DNA of 64,000 nucleotides from Wolfiporia cocos. Lineage: Eukaryota > Basidiomycota > Agaricomycetes > Polyporales > Phaeolaceae. The DNA lies in NCBI GenBank assembly GCA_029448655.1, contig JACCLO010000001.1, forward strand, positions 620,001 through 684,000, written 5' to 3'. The notes below the pieces were generated by a model, which saw only the letters and a program-made list of their open reading frames with translations, ran no database searches and was not told the origin of the DNA. Positions 40,217 through 52,683 of this stretch are shown here, one piece after another. The position numbers and the translations under genes are program-made. Numbering within the stretch: position 1 is the first letter of the stretch; each line of letters begins with the position of its first letter.

Positions 40217-40989
40217 CTTCCAAATCGGCTGCACTCACCCGATTCAAATAGTGGATGGTCGCTCGTGAAGTAGAAACAGGCTGCCGCGTCCGCACTGTGC
40301 AGATTGACAATGTCAATGGGGAGCTACTCTCTGCTGACTTCGTCTCCTTCCTGTCCTCACACGGCACTTCGTGGCGACTGACTAGCCCTTACACCTCGGC
40401 GCAGAATGGCCGCATCGAACGACTTCACCTTACCCTCATGAATCGTGCCCGGGCCATGCGTATTGCGTGCCAGCTGCCTTCCAACCTATGGGACGAATTC
40501 CTGCTCACTGCAAACTTCCTTACTGTCCGTACCTCTTCTCGCTCTCTCCCTGTCGGTACGACGCCCTATCACCTCTGGCATGGTCATGCCCCCGACCTAT
40601 CCAGCCTGCGCGAGATTGGCTTGCATGCGTTCGTCCTAATTCAGAATACTCACAATCCCAAAATCTACGCTCGCTCCATCAAATGCGTTCTGGTTGGGTA
40701 TGATCAACACTCCAAGGGGTATCGTTGCTATCACCGCGCGACACACAAAATTATCTCCTCCTTCCATGTCGTGTTCATTGAATCTCACGAGGTTCCATCC
40801 CGTGTTGCAGTGCCGGCTGCCGACCCAGGACCGCCCTCTCCTGTCCCTGATGACAACACACCTCCTGTGCCCCCTGTCATTCCTGAGCACACCTCCGCTC
40901 CTCCCATTCCTCTCTGTTGGTCTGTTGGTCTGAACGCTTGCATGCCCGCTCCAATGCCTCCTTGCGTGGGACAACCGTGGATCCCTTGA

Positions 40990-41630
40990 TAGTGATGTGC
41001 CAGGCCAGGCCCGGCTCAAAAGCCCTGGCTTTGGCCCGGCTTTGGACGGCCTTGGCTTTAATTAAAAAACAGGCCGGGCCCCCATTGATGGCCCAGGGCT
41101 TGGCCCGGCCCGGCCTGGGGCTTGCCCGGGGCCTTGCACTGTGAGGATGATCATCACTGTATCCACACAAACTCATAACATACCTTCTTCAACTATGTTC
41201 TGACAAAGCCAAGCTCCAGGATCTTCAATAATTAGTGAATTATAGTGTGAAATCATCATCTCACCGGCACGGTGCTCTGTGGCGCGCCTTCCATGTGGGG
41301 CATCGTATAGGCACCCAAAAGTGAGCGACAGGCTTCAGCACCAAGAATTCAATTCATGGGACTATCCTCTTGATTGAATTTAAAAGTATAGACATACTTC
41401 ATTGAAATATGGCATACTGCTACTATATATATCCTTATATCATAGTTACTAGACATTTTATCCATTAGAGCTTTCAGGCCCGGGGCTCATGGCTTGGCCC
41501 GGCCCGGCTTGAGACACAAGCCGGGCCCTGGGCCGTCTCAAGCCGTGGTGTAGGGCCCAGCCTGGCCCGGCCCAAGTAGGGCTTGGCCTGGCCCGGCCTA
41601 TGGCCCAAAGCCGGGCCTGGCACATCACTA
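40990..41630 (+). mobile_element. hAT-like non-autonomous element copy 2 (641 bp)
   Basis: TAGTGATGTGCCAGGCC...GGCCTGGCACATCACTA with long GC-rich arms (GGCCCGGC repeats) and an AT-rich core. The whole copy is the reverse complement of copy 3. Flanking octamers (TCCCTTGA, CTCCAGTA) do not match, so one flank was probably lost after insertion. Confidence 0.85.
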
Positions 41631-41660
41631 CTCCAGTATGTGTAACAGAGCAAGGAGATT

Positions 41661-42391
41661 ATGAATCACTGCTGTTGCCCAAGTTTTACCCTCACCATCA
41701 CAGGTCCCACTTTGCAAGTATCTGCGGTGATTTTGGTTGAAGACATGCTCGTTCAAGAGCTCACACTTGCACTGGATTCGCCTCTCCCCCCTCAGCACTT
41801 CCTATATTTTGAGCGAGTCCTCAATGCTCTCAAGGTCTGCATACCGGAATTATGCAACTTCTACGAGAAGCTCAACCCAGGATTGATAGAACATCTTCTC
41901 CCCTCTTTCAAATCCTACCAGAATGCCAAAGGGCAAGATGTTCGGTTAAAGTATGTGGGGCAAGTGAAACCAAAGGAAGAGAACCCGGCGTACGCGTTAT
42001 TCGAAGCCGAGACTAACCAAAACGGCAAGGTAGTAGTGAAGTTTGTCCATCAATATGGCAAACACGGACACAAGTTGCTTGCGAAGGAAGGCCTCACCCT
42101 TCGCGCCACTGGGAGGCAGCATATATGTCATTGTCATGGACTTTGTGACTGGCGACACAATCTTCGATGCAAAGAGCGAGAGTCTCTCTCTTGACTGACA
42201 TCGAACGAGCTGTAAAGCACCTGCACACCAACGATCTGGTCTTTGGCGACCTGTGCCAACCCAACGTCATGGTGGTAAAGCGCGAGGACGGGAAATATGG
42301 TGTGATGTTGATTAATCTTGACCGGTGTGGGAAGCACGGAGAGGCACGATACCCTGTACGACTCAATATGGGGATAAAATGGCACAGCTAA
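41661..42391 (+). pseudogene. Atypical protein-kinase-like pseudogene
   Basis: The first frame (41661-42194) has PAYALFEAETNQNGKVVVKFVHQYG, an ATP-lobe Lys strand of the divergent kinase-like proteins common in mushrooms. The frame then shifts (another frame reads IYVIVMDFVTGDTIFDAKSE) and shifts again to 42167-42391 with IERAVKHLHTNDLVFGDLCQPNVMV, LINLDRCGKHGEARYP. The catalytic-loop and metal-binding Asp motifs are degenerate (FGDL; NLD for DFD). At least two frameshifts make it a pseudogene. Confidence 0.7.
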
Positions 42392-42712
42392 GTTGTGTGT
42401 GGTGGGATCATAGCGAAGGAGCATGACACGTACATGTTGTCCAAGATATGGCAGAAGTTCTCGGGTTGTTAGACATTGGTTGTGTCTTGTTCACTCATAA
42501 CAGTAACACCGCTCCTATATTCTTCTATGGAATTCTCTCACATACTGCTCACAGCTTGTTAAAGCCATTTCTCCCCCAGCACCTTCGGTGGCTCATCGTT
42601 CTACTCGTGCTTCCACTGCCAGTGCAGGTGTTCGCTCGCTACACACGTGCCCTCTTTCATTGGTCCCCATTTCACCACATACTGCGACAGCGCAGGCAAG
42701 AATGTCGTGAAT
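42392..42712. other. Intergenic, nothing recognised
   Basis: An open frame at 42448-42729 has no family resemblance and runs into the LTR1 fragment, so it is probably fortuitous. Confidence 0.3.
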
Positions 42713-43115
42713 GTTTGTTTGGATTGTAGGTCCGTGTTGTGGAAGTGGCGTTGCTACGTTAGTAAGCCATGCATGTGATTGATATATACCAGTATCGGGA
42801 TATGAGTAATTACTATAGCGTTGGCATGTGATAATGAGCGGGCCGCTTATCCAATTGTACTGACATAGCCCGGTATCGGGATATGAGTAAGGCGCGTGAC
42901 ACCGGAGGTTAGTCCGCTGAGTCATTGATGCGTACGAACGTGTTATGTACGTGTTTTTATGACAGGTGGACGTATACCGCATTGTGTACATGTTATTTGG
43001 TTGCGTGTACGTGTAGATGGGCGCTTAGCAGCGTAAACGTCTACCAAGGTCGTAGAAATACCAGATAAATAGGTACAATTCGGGAAAAATACTGGCATGT
43101 CCCAAATCTGTGACA
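42713..43115 (-). repeat. LTR1 fragment (5'-truncated on the plus strand)
   Basis: Matches LTR1 in minus orientation from the GTTTGTTTGGA region to the TGACA end. It is the 3' LTR of the pol remnant that follows. Confidence 0.85.
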
Positions 43116-43322
43116 TTACCCCCTCTTCAGGTTTCATTGTCCCTAATAGAACCATTACTTCCCTGTGGAGCCGAATCCACCAGTACCACGCTCGGATTTA
43201 ATCTTTTCAAAGTAAGATTTTCCGTGTAGCGTAATGTGCGGGTCCTTAGCAACTTCACAGATTAGCTGGGCAATCTTATCACCGGCCTGAATATCGATAG
43301 ATATGTCGGAGTGATTCCGGAT
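43116..43322 (-). pseudogene. 3' end of a B/C-family pol (dUTPase tail)
   Basis: The purine tract (TTACCCCCTCT) is followed by the last about 57 codons of pol on the minus strand: RNHSDISIDIQAGDKIAQLI, then RGTGGFGSTGK. Cut at 43322 by a forward LTR1. Only dUTPase motifs 4 and 5 remain. Confidence 0.88.
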
Positions 43323-43520
43323 TGTCACAGATTTGGGACATGCCACTATTTTTCCTGTATTTTTACCTATTTATCTGGTATTTCTACGACCTTGTAGACG
43401 TTTACGCTGCTAAGCGCCCGTCTACACGTACACGCAACCAAACAACACGTACACAACGCGGTATACGTCCACTTGTCATAACAACACGTACATAACACGC
43501 TTGTACGCGTCAATGACTCA
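43323..43520 (+). repeat. LTR1 fragment, plus orientation
   Basis: Begins TGTCACAG after CGGAT and follows LTR1 for 198 bp to CAATGACTCA, where LTR5a starts. Confidence 0.85.
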
Positions 43521-44219
43521 TGACACAGTACGCCTGTGGGACTCACCAAGTGCCTATATTGTTGAGATAAGGCGACTTAGAGAGGAGGCAATACCAGCGC
43601 AGCAGGATGTGAGAGGTTATTCTACGGCGCAAGCCGAGAGAATAATAGAACTAAGGTTAAAGGGCGTCAAGCCCCTACTTATATACATGTTTATGCGGAT
43701 GGCGCGTGCTACTAGCTAGTACTACCATTCCGGGTTATGTGGCTTTGCCAAGAGGCGAAGCGCTATCTTATCTGATGTTTATGGACTCTATCTACAATGG
43801 CCGTGATGGGCCCTAATGGCCGCACCAATCGTAGGAGAGGGATTTGTGTATATTATCATATGAACGCGGGCGCAGCCCGGGTATATGGGAAGCCGGTTGC
43901 CGGATACCGTGAGGTATAATGGCGATTGGCCGGTCTTCGTGTGATGACCAAGGCGAGGCGCCAAGGTCGTTATGCCATTGGACGGGAAGTACCGTGGCAT
44001 GTGTTACAGCCCGGACCGGATGGTTACCGGGGCATGTGTTAGACTTAGCCGTGAGGCGAGGTCCGGTGTTTGGGCAACGCCGTGATGGCAGAAGCCCGGG
44101 ACTTGGAGAACACCGAGTCCGTGGGAGGCCGAGAAGGCCGTGACCTATAGCGATATAGCCTTGATGCTATTATAGTGCTGTATGGTCGTGTTGCCAGTAT
44201 TATGGAAGGCGTGGCGCGC
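43521..44219 (-). repeat. LTR5a, diverged and truncated
   Basis: Begins TGACACAG on the plus strand and follows LTR5 (CTGTGGGACTCACCAAG, TTGCCGGATACCGTGAGG, GAAGCCCGGGACTTGGAGA) to GGCGCGC, where LTR5b starts. Confidence 0.75.
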
Positions 44220-45315
44220 TGACACAGATGGCTCTGTGGGACTCACCAAGCCAGTATCCTTGTGATGAACTAAGGCGACGAGGTGAGGTAGAGGTTATCA
44301 GGCACGGTAGTAGGTGGAAGGTTCTTCTACGGCGCACGCCGAGAAGAATAGAACTAGGGTTATAGGCCGTCAAGGCCCTACTTATATACACATATATAAC
44401 GGGTCATGTGCTACTGTATAGTACATGCCCGATAAGGAATGTGGGCTTGGTTGCCATAAGGGCGACCAAGTGGTACGACTACTCTACAAAGGCCGTGACC
44501 CGCCGGTAATGGCCGAGCCAATGGTAAAAGAGAGAGCGTGTGGTCTCATCGTTAGATGGACATGTGAAGACGGGCGCAGCCCGGGTATAAGGGATGCCGG
44601 TTGCCGGATACCGTGAGGTATAATGGCGATTGGCCGGTCATCATGTGCTGACCAAGGCGGGACGCCGAGGTCGTAATGCTATTGGGCCAGCAGGCACCGT
44701 AGCATGTGATATGTCCGGACCGGAAGGTTACCGGAACATATGGTGGTCTTAGCCGTGAGGCGAGGACCGGTGTTTGGGCAACGCCGTGATGGCAGAAGCC
44801 CGGGACTTGGAGACCGCCGAGTCCGTGGGATGGCCGAGGAGGCCGAGCCTATAGCGATATTGCCTTGATGCTAATATAGTGCTATTTGGCCGTGTTGCCA
44901 TTATTATGCGAAGGCGTGGCGCGCCTGAGGTGCCATTGTGATCTAGGATCTTATGGCGATGGGAAGCCGGGAAGGCCGACCCAATAGTACAAGGCCTCGA
45001 GGCACTGTTTGTACTTGTGGACATTATTATGCGAGCGTGCCGCGCTCGGCCTATCATTATGATCTAGGATCTATGACGTGGCTTGGTCTTGCTCTGTCGG
45101 GCGAGACCTGTATGACGTAGCCGTACTATGCTATTGGACCGGAAGGTGCCGTAGCGTTATGTAAGCTGGTCATGTGGTTGGTAAGCCCAGTTAAGAGCTT
45201 GTCGTGGTGGCAATGGGAGTTAACCCGTAGATAACTTGTAGGTAGACGTATAAATCCCAGGTAAATTGCTATAATCGTAGGAAAAATGCTGTAAGCCCCA
45301 GATAAATCTGTGACA
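44220..45315 (-). repeat. LTR5b (1096 bp)
   Basis: Full-length: TGACACAG...CTGTGACA on the plus strand; the same family as the duplication-flanked copy at 54312. The flanks (CGCGC and ACACG) do not match, so a rearrangement joined LTR5a, LTR5b and the gag of element D. Confidence 0.85.
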
Positions 45316-46750
45316 ACACGAAGCGGTCAATTCGGTCCGCAACGAGGTGCTGTCCACTCTGGTGGACCTTGGCAAGGAACTCCGGCAGGAATACACCGCC
45401 AAGTTCTCCGAAATGGAGAAAGAACTCCGGAAGGACTACCGGTCCCGGCTTGACGACCTCGAGGATGCGTTCGCCGAGCGTATGGAGAAAGTTGAGGAGG
45501 AACTTCGGAGGAACCGCAAGAACCCCTCCGTCCCCAACCCTCCCGGCGTCCGCACGCCACCGGAAGAACCCGCACCAGCCCCTGGCAATGCTCAAACCCG
45601 AGCAGCCGAGGCCGCTGCCGCCGCACAAGCTGCAGCCGCTGCTGCAGCAGCCGTCGCCCCGCAGATTCCAGGTCTGCCTCAAAACCTGAAAATTCCTCCT
45701 CCCCCCGAATTCTCCGGGTCATCTGGAAAGGTGACTGCGCAAGAATGGGTGGAGAAGATGGGCCTGTACTTCGGTACGCTCAGGGTCTACGATGACCATG
45801 ACCGTATCACCACGGCCCTCTTCCGCGTCACAGGGGACGCATACAAATTTTTCTCGCCTCTCATCAAGAAGGCAGGAAACGGTGAACCTCTCGGCACCTG
45901 GGAGGACTTCACCAAATCCGTAATGGTGCAATATGGGAAAATGACGGATAAGGAGATAGCCAAGAAGGAAATTCGCGGCTACTACGGCACGAAGGGCAAG
46001 GAACTGGCAGAATCGAACTATTTCAATTACTGCGAACGGTTCCGCACCCTCGGCCGACTCTCCGAAACCGCCAACGAGACTCTGGTGTGGGAATTCACCG
46101 AGACTCTCCCCGAAAAGGTCAAGGACACCTTAAACGTCCTCGGCAAGACCCCCTTCTTCAAGGCCCCAACCGACATCGAGCCCCTCATCGACTTCGCCCT
46201 GGAAATGTACCAAACGTCATATCCAGACAAGATCAAGGGCTCGATTTTCGAGAAGGCTGGTAAGAAGGACTCGGCACCTGCCGAAAAGAAGGAGACGTCC
46301 TCCGCTTCTGCAAAGAAGTCGGAGAAAAAGAAGGACAAGGGAAAGGCGCCCGCCAAAGCCCCCGCCGACACCACCAACGCCGTCTGCACATACTGCAAGC
46401 AGACAGGACATTACTTCAACAAATGTCCTAAGCTTGCGGCAGACAAGGCTGCAGGAACGTTCGTGCCTGCCGCTCGGCGGGCCGAACAACAAAGGGCGAA
46501 GGATGCAGCCGCCGCGTCTGGAAAGACCACGGCTGCTCCTTTGGGTAGTGGAAAGGGACAGGCTTCTGGCAAGAAGCCGTACTCGGCGCCCCCCGCGGAT
46601 GGCAAGACGTATCGTGCCCGAACGATCTGGGAAGAAGTGACGGCTGACTCAAGCTCAGCAGGACCCTCGGCCCCCGCCACCACCGTTGCCAATGTCGGGA
46701 CCATCTCGGTTCCCCTCGCCCCAACCACACGTCTCGAAGACGTTCTGTGA
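45316..46750 (+). pseudogene. gag: Gag of element D, N-terminus missing
   Basis: Joins LTR5b at the codons matching about residue 209 of Gag in B. From there the frame is open through coiled coil, capsid region and CTYCKQTGHYFNKC zinc knuckle to the stop. An internal Met at 45347 opens 467 codons, but there is no promoter of its own. Confidence 0.9.
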
Positions 46751-49700
46751 AGAACACACCAGCCCCGCAGCGGCTGGGAGTGTACAGCGCCCCGAAGAAG
46801 CGCACCTCCACGAAGAGGCTTCACAGAGACCCCTTATCTTATGGGAAGATAAGGCGGTCGTACGTCACCCGGTATCCCATCTCGGTATATTCGGTAACTC
46901 GGCAATGGACTTTGCCCGGAGGACTCGGACACTAGCTACACGTGCCCCTCCTGTACAATACTTTTATCCTGACCCGCTCGCGCTGAAGTTTTTCACTTTG
47001 TATAATGTACATGGAAACGATTCTCGAGACGACAATAAATCGTTCTCTATCGAAGTGGAACTGTGGGTATATGGAAAGAAAGTAAACGCCATGGCATTAA
47101 TCGACACCGGTGCATCAATAAGCGTCATTAATAAGAAACTCGTCCACGAGGAAAAGTTAGTCACTCAGAAACTACCTTCGCCTCTCGAGATTCGTAACGC
47201 CGACGGTACCTCTAATACCGCCGGTAATATCAATATGGCAGTAAAAGCTTATATGGTGCACGAGGAACACAAGTCCACCGAATTCTTGTACGTAATGGAC
47301 GTACAGAATGCGGATGTAATCCTCAGATATGATTGGTTCCTGAAACACAACCCAGACTTCAACTGGCCGGAAGGAACCTTCACATATCGGTGTACGGAAA
47401 AATGCAAACATGGCAAACGGGTTTCGATTTCTGAGGAAGAGGACGAAATCGAACCCCACAACATCTATCAGATCATCAATGACTTTCCAATAGATTTTCT
47501 CGGCTTAGAGGAGCCGGAGAATCCCTTTGTCGCTTGGGTGAACACCCTTGACGAAGGAACGGAACTCCTTATCGACGCCATTCAGTCGATAACGGAGAAG
47601 CCGGACGATGAATTCCTGACAGATGCGGATCTCCAGAAATGGAAATCCTTGGTTCCGGAGGAATACCAGGAGTTTGGTCCCACGGTATTTTCTCAACGCG
47701 CATCCGATAGGATGCCCGAGCGGAAACCATACGACCACGCCATCGACTTTCCCGATGACGCGGTACTACCGCCCCCGAGTAAGGCATACAAGATGTCTCC
47801 TCAGGAAGCAAACTCGCTAGATCAGTGGATCCAGGAAGAGTTACGGAAGGGCTACATCCGACACTCAAAATCTCCGATCGCGAGCCCGGTCTTCTTCGTC
47901 CCTAAAAAAGACGGCGGAGCCCGAATGGTAGTCGATTACCGAAAGGTGAACGACTTAACCATTAAAAACAGGTACCCTCTCCCACGCATAGACGAGCTCA
48001 TCGATAAGCTTAGCCAGGCTTCGATATTTACGAAACTCGACTTGCGTTGGGGTTACAACAACGTTAGAATCAAGGAGGGAGATGAATGGAAGACCGCATT
48101 CATTACACCTAACGGCCTTTACGAAGCTGTAGTCATGTACTTCGGTTTTTGTAATGCACCCAGCACGTTCCAACACATGATGAACGATATCCTAGGTGAC
48201 CTTATCAGAGAAGGAAAGGTCATTGTCTACCTAGACGACATCCTTGTGTTCGGAAACGACCTGTTGGAACACCGTCGTATTGTCAAGCAAGTATTACAAA
48301 TCTTGCAAGACAACGACTTGTTCGCGAAGCCTGAAAAGTGCTTCTTCGAACAAAGCAGTATTGAATACCTGGGAATGATCATTTCCAAAGGAAAAGTCGA
48401 AATGGACCCTAAGAAGGTAGCCGGTGTAATGGACTGGCCTACACCTGCCAAGGTGAAGGACGTCCAGGCCTTTGTTGGCTTCGCCAACTACTACCGTCGG
48501 TTCATTAAAGACTTCTCCAAAGTGGTTAAGCCGTTAACCGAACTGTCCAAGAAAAACACGCAGTGGAATTGGGGACCCGAACAAGCGGAAGCCTTCCAAA
48601 CTCTCAAGGAAGCTTTCACATCGGCTCCAATACTCCGGATCCCAGATCAGGAGTCCCCGTTCCGCGTGGAAGCGGATTCTTCCGATTACGCAACTGGTGC
48701 GGTGCTATCACAATACTCTTCGGAGGATAAGCTCTGGCACCCGGTAGCCTTTTACTCGAAATCTCTATCAGCACCCGAAAGGAACTATGAGATCTACGAT
48801 AAGGAGTTGCTCGCAATCATCCGCGCTCTAGAGGAATGGAGACATTACCTCGAAGGACATCCACACAAGTTTGAAGTATGGTCGGATCATCTCAATCTGA
48901 CATATTTCAAATCGGCACAACGGCTAACCCGGAGACAGGCACGTTGGAGTCTTTACCTGACAAGGTTCAACTTCACCATGTGCCACAAACCCGGTAAAAC
49001 AATGCTTACGGCTGATCCTCTGTCACGGAGGCCAGACCATGAAGAGGGGGTGGAACTCGACAATCGCGATCAAATTTTGCTGAAACCGGAATACTTTACG
49101 GTTAGGGCGCTAGAAGCGTCACAGCAGGAGATACAATCAGGCGACGAGGACCTTCTCCGACAAATCCGACAAGCCCTCATGGACGATCAAATTACCAAAG
49201 ATTACCAGGAACTACTGAAAAGTGGTCCCAAGGAATTTGGTAAAGATCTCCAGGAATGGAACATGGAGGCCGGATTACTCCTCAGACGAGGAAAAGTGTA
49301 CGTTCCAAAAGAGCCTAAGGAATTGCGCACGAAGATTCTGGAGTTACATCATGACCATGTGACGGCCGGACACTTCGGACGATGGAAGACCTATGAACTT
49401 CTATCACGTAATTACTGGTGGCCTGGAATGACCACGATGGTGAAGCAATACGTGGAAGGTTGTGACACATGTCAACGCATGAAGAACCACAACCAGACCC
49501 CGTACGGACCCCTGCAACCGCTCCCAATTCCGGAAGCACTTTGGGACACCGTCACAATTGACCTTATCGTCCACCTACCACCCAGCGGCGAATTGAAACA
49601 ATTCAATGCTATTATGGTAATAGTGGACCGGCTTACCAAACGAGCACATTTCATTCCCACGTCAGACAAATTAACGGCAAAAGAATTAGCGAACCTCCTG

Positions 49701-51945
49701 TACCTTCGGATTTATCCGAACCACGGACTTCCGAAACAAATTATTTCGGATAGAGGCCCGCAATTCGCAGCCGCCTTATTCAAGGGATGGTGTGAGCAAT
49801 TGGGAATCCAACGGTCAATGACAACCGCCTATCACCCGCAAGCGGATGGCCAGACGGTGTTACAGTTATTTTGATTTTTTCGAACGCTGACGGAACTCAC
49901 CACTGGGTAAATACGATACAGGGACTTGTTGCACAACCAACCCCCCTGGCTACTCGTGACTCGTACTGGGCGCATCCCCAGTTGTATTAGCTTAGAGGGC
50001 GCGTTTCATCCTTGGCAGATCCAACTCTGCCCTCGTTTCATGTTCATCGTTTATTAGTTGACAGATGGCGTTCAACCGCCATCATCATTCCTATCTATCG
50101 TCTCAGATATATCACTGCATACCTATCAAACGTTTGGAACTATAGCGTAGATAGTAGCGGTAACATCAGGGACGGACTTGACCCCTAAAACCTAACGTAG
50201 TATATAAACTCATGTACTTACTGTCGAGGCTCCTCAGCTCGACCTTGTTGTACAAACAAGAAGTCTTATACTCGTTCTCAAACGTAGGAAACTACGCTCA
50301 GTATTTCTCACTCGAGCAACCGAACGACTAAGTCCTCGAAGTGCACACTGACTTCTCGGACTTAGGCAAGTCTTATATTCTATTCGACTCGCACTTGAAC
50401 AGATTATATCCTCTAACGCGTATTGGATATTAACCGATCTCCTAAGAACTTCACTTAGGACTCGAAGGCATCTAACGAGTATTTGCCTTGCATACGGCGA
50501 CGTGCCTACGTGCAGAAGAACGATCTATATTCGCGACTCGAATATACGAACGGGTATTCGACCCGTAACAGACGGAGAGAGTTAACCAGATCCTGGAACA
50601 ATATCTTAGATGTTACATCGATGTTATTCAGAAGGATAATTGGTCATGGTTTCTCCCAACGGCTGAATTCGCGTACAACAACGCGGCTAGTGAGACAACA
50701 AAGAATAGCCCATTCTTTGTCGAACTAGGAAGGCACCCTAATGCAGGACCTACAAATTTACGTCCAACACCATACACGGACCTAAATGTCATTGCTTACG
50801 AACGATGGTCAGCACAAGAACAAGCTAAGGCAGCAATGAAACTGGCTGCTGAATGCTGGTCTTGGTACTACGATCAACATAAGCGCTCGGTACCGTTTAA
50901 AGTCGGCGACAAAGTTCTCGTTGACGCCCGTAGCTGGCAAGACTCCGAAAGAAGTCTTAGTCCACGCTATTTGGGACCATTTAGGATAATTGAACAATTA
51001 TCTCCGGTCACCTTTAGGGTACACATGGACGAGCAATACAGGGCTTACCACCCAGTATTCCACGCTTCCAAGTTGGTCATGTACAAGGACCCGGTGCATC
51101 AGAAAAAACCAGAGCCTCAACCAGAAATGGTCGATGGCGAGGAATTATGGGAAGTCGAGAAGATCTTAGATCATCGTCTCCGCGCAGGAAGAGTTGAATA
51201 CAGAATCCGATGGAAAGGATTCGGTATCAACGACGACTCCTGGGTACGCGAAGCCGATCTCGACACGGCATACGACATTCTGCAGGAATACAAGGCTTCA
51301 CACGCCATTCCAATGCAGGATGTCCCCCTCAGGCGATCAGCTAGAAGGAAAGAAGCAGTTCATGTCTTCGACCCTGACAGCGACGACTGGGAAGCCGACG
51401 AATGCACGTGGCCAGACGACTGGCCGCAGTATCGCGAAGAATTTGCGAAGGATCCTAAGCAACGCATGGTTAGACACCCCGACGGGGGATGGATGTCAGC
51501 AGACATTAACCAAAACGCGGACTTGAAAATCGTAGTCGGTGAAGGTGGCCGAATGCCGGAAAAGGGAACCAAGGACTCGGTTGGGTTTGACCTGTACACT
51601 GCAACAGGCGATGTTCTGCCAGCTCACGGGCAGACAGAATACAACACCAAACTGAAAATCCAGGTACCTTTCGGCACTTACGGACGTATCGCCCCCCGCT
51701 CTAGTCTTGCCCGCAAAGGCATAGACGTAATGGGTGGTGTTATCGACCACGATTATCAAGGCGAAGTAATCATCATTCTCCGGAATCACTCCGACATATC
51801 TATCGATATTCGGGCCGGTGATAAGATTGCTCAGCTCATCTGCGAAGTTGCTAAGGACCCGCACATTACGCTACACGGAAAATCTTACTTTGAAAAGATT
51901 AAATCCGAGCGCGGTACTGGTGGATTCGGCTCCACAGGAAAGTAA
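46692..51945 (+). pseudogene. pol: Pol of element D, interrupted by solo LTR2
   Basis: 46692-49857 and 50571-51945 are colinear with pol of B. The break is just before the catalytic Glu of the integrase, in GQTE. Leaving out the LTR2 and one copy of the GACGG duplication, the coding length equals that of B exactly (4536 nt), so the LTR2 insertion is the only length-changing lesion. The distal part carries chromodomain and complete dUTPase motifs. Confidence 0.92.
49858..50570 (+). repeat. Solo LTR2 in pol of element D (713 bp)
   Basis: TGTTACAG...CGTAACA flanked by GACGG at 49853-49857 and 50571-50575. It has a TATATAAA box at 50201-50208 and AGCTCGACCTT at 50236-50246, 35 nt downstream, which pairs with the primer site seen at 53011-53021. 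Confidence 0.92.
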
Positions 51946-51984
51946 TCATTCCATTAGGGACAATGAAACCTGAAGAGGGGGTAA

Positions 51985-52683
51985 TGTCACAGATTTGGGA
52001 CATGCCACTATTTTTCCCGTATTTTTACCTATTTATCTGGTATTTCTACGACCTTGTAGACGTTTACGCTGCTAAGCGCCCGTCTACACGTACACGCAAC
52101 CAAACAACACGTACACAACGCGGTATACGTCCACCTGTCATAACAACACGTACATAATATGCCCGTACGCGTCAATGACTCAGCGGACTAACCTCCGGTG
52201 TCACGCGCCTTACTCATACCCCGATACCGGGCTATGTCAGTACAATTGGATAAGCGGCCCGCTCGTTATCACATGCCAATGCCCTTACGATTACTCATAT
52301 CCCGATACCGGTATATAAGAATCACATGCATGGCTTACTAACGTAGCCACAGCCACTTCCACAACACGGACCTACGGTCCAAACAAACGTTCTTACTGGT
52401 GCGGCCATTACCGGCGCACATGGTCTATTGAAGTTTACGACTTAGCTGTATTAGTTATGTCTGCGCACAGACCGTCTAACTGTTTGGCTCCTCTTCAAGT
52501 AACCAAACAAAGCATGTATATAAGTAGGGCTATCACTGCAGATAAGCCTTAGATTTGTTCTCTGCATTCGCACAGTTACATATCATCTCTGCTTGCGCCC
52601 ACTAGTCTCCTCAACAACCTCCAGCAACTCCTTCAAGTCGCTTATAAGGTTATAGTGTGAGTCCCACAGTCTAGTCTGTGTCA
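51985..52683 (+). repeat. 3' LTR of element D (699 bp)
   Basis: TGTCACAG...CTGTGTCA after the purine tract AGAGGGGGTAA. It contains the 47-nt segment missing in B. Confidence 0.92.

Larger units (their letters stand above)
38900..40983 (+). pseudogene. Ty1/Copia integrase fragment split by an hAT-like element
   Basis: Left part (about 38900-38978) encodes NIIDDFSSYSWSIPLPSK, the integrase core with its first Asp. The reading resumes after the 8-bp duplication at 40225 with SAALTRFK, then an in-frame TAG, then an open frame to 40983 that includes QIDNVNGE, PYTSAQNGRIERLH and the Copia linker CVLVGYDQHSKGYRCY, ending in Pro-rich sequence. The 3' end is lost at hAT-like copy 2 (40990). It is non-functional. 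Confidence 0.85.
45316..52683 (+). mobile_element. Element D: 5'-truncated B/C-family copy with solo LTR2 inside pol
   Basis: Partial gag (45316-46750), pol (46692-51945, interrupted) and 3' LTR (51985-52683). The 5' LTR, leader, ORF1 and start of gag are replaced by LTR5b. The 3' LTR abuts a fragment of an LTR2-family element. Confidence 0.93.

Noticed and set aside
41661..42391. The kinase-like remnant as a functional gene
   Set aside because: At least two frame changes are needed and the catalytic-loop and metal-binding motifs are degenerate.
42448..42729. A 93-codon plus-strand frame as a small gene
   Set aside because: It has no recognisable features and extends into a retrotransposon LTR fragment.
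44410..45060. Repeated GCCGAG/GGCCGTGA motifs as a CRISPR-like or satellite array
   Set aside because: Spacing is irregular and the whole block is LTR5, present full-length with target duplications at 54312-55406.
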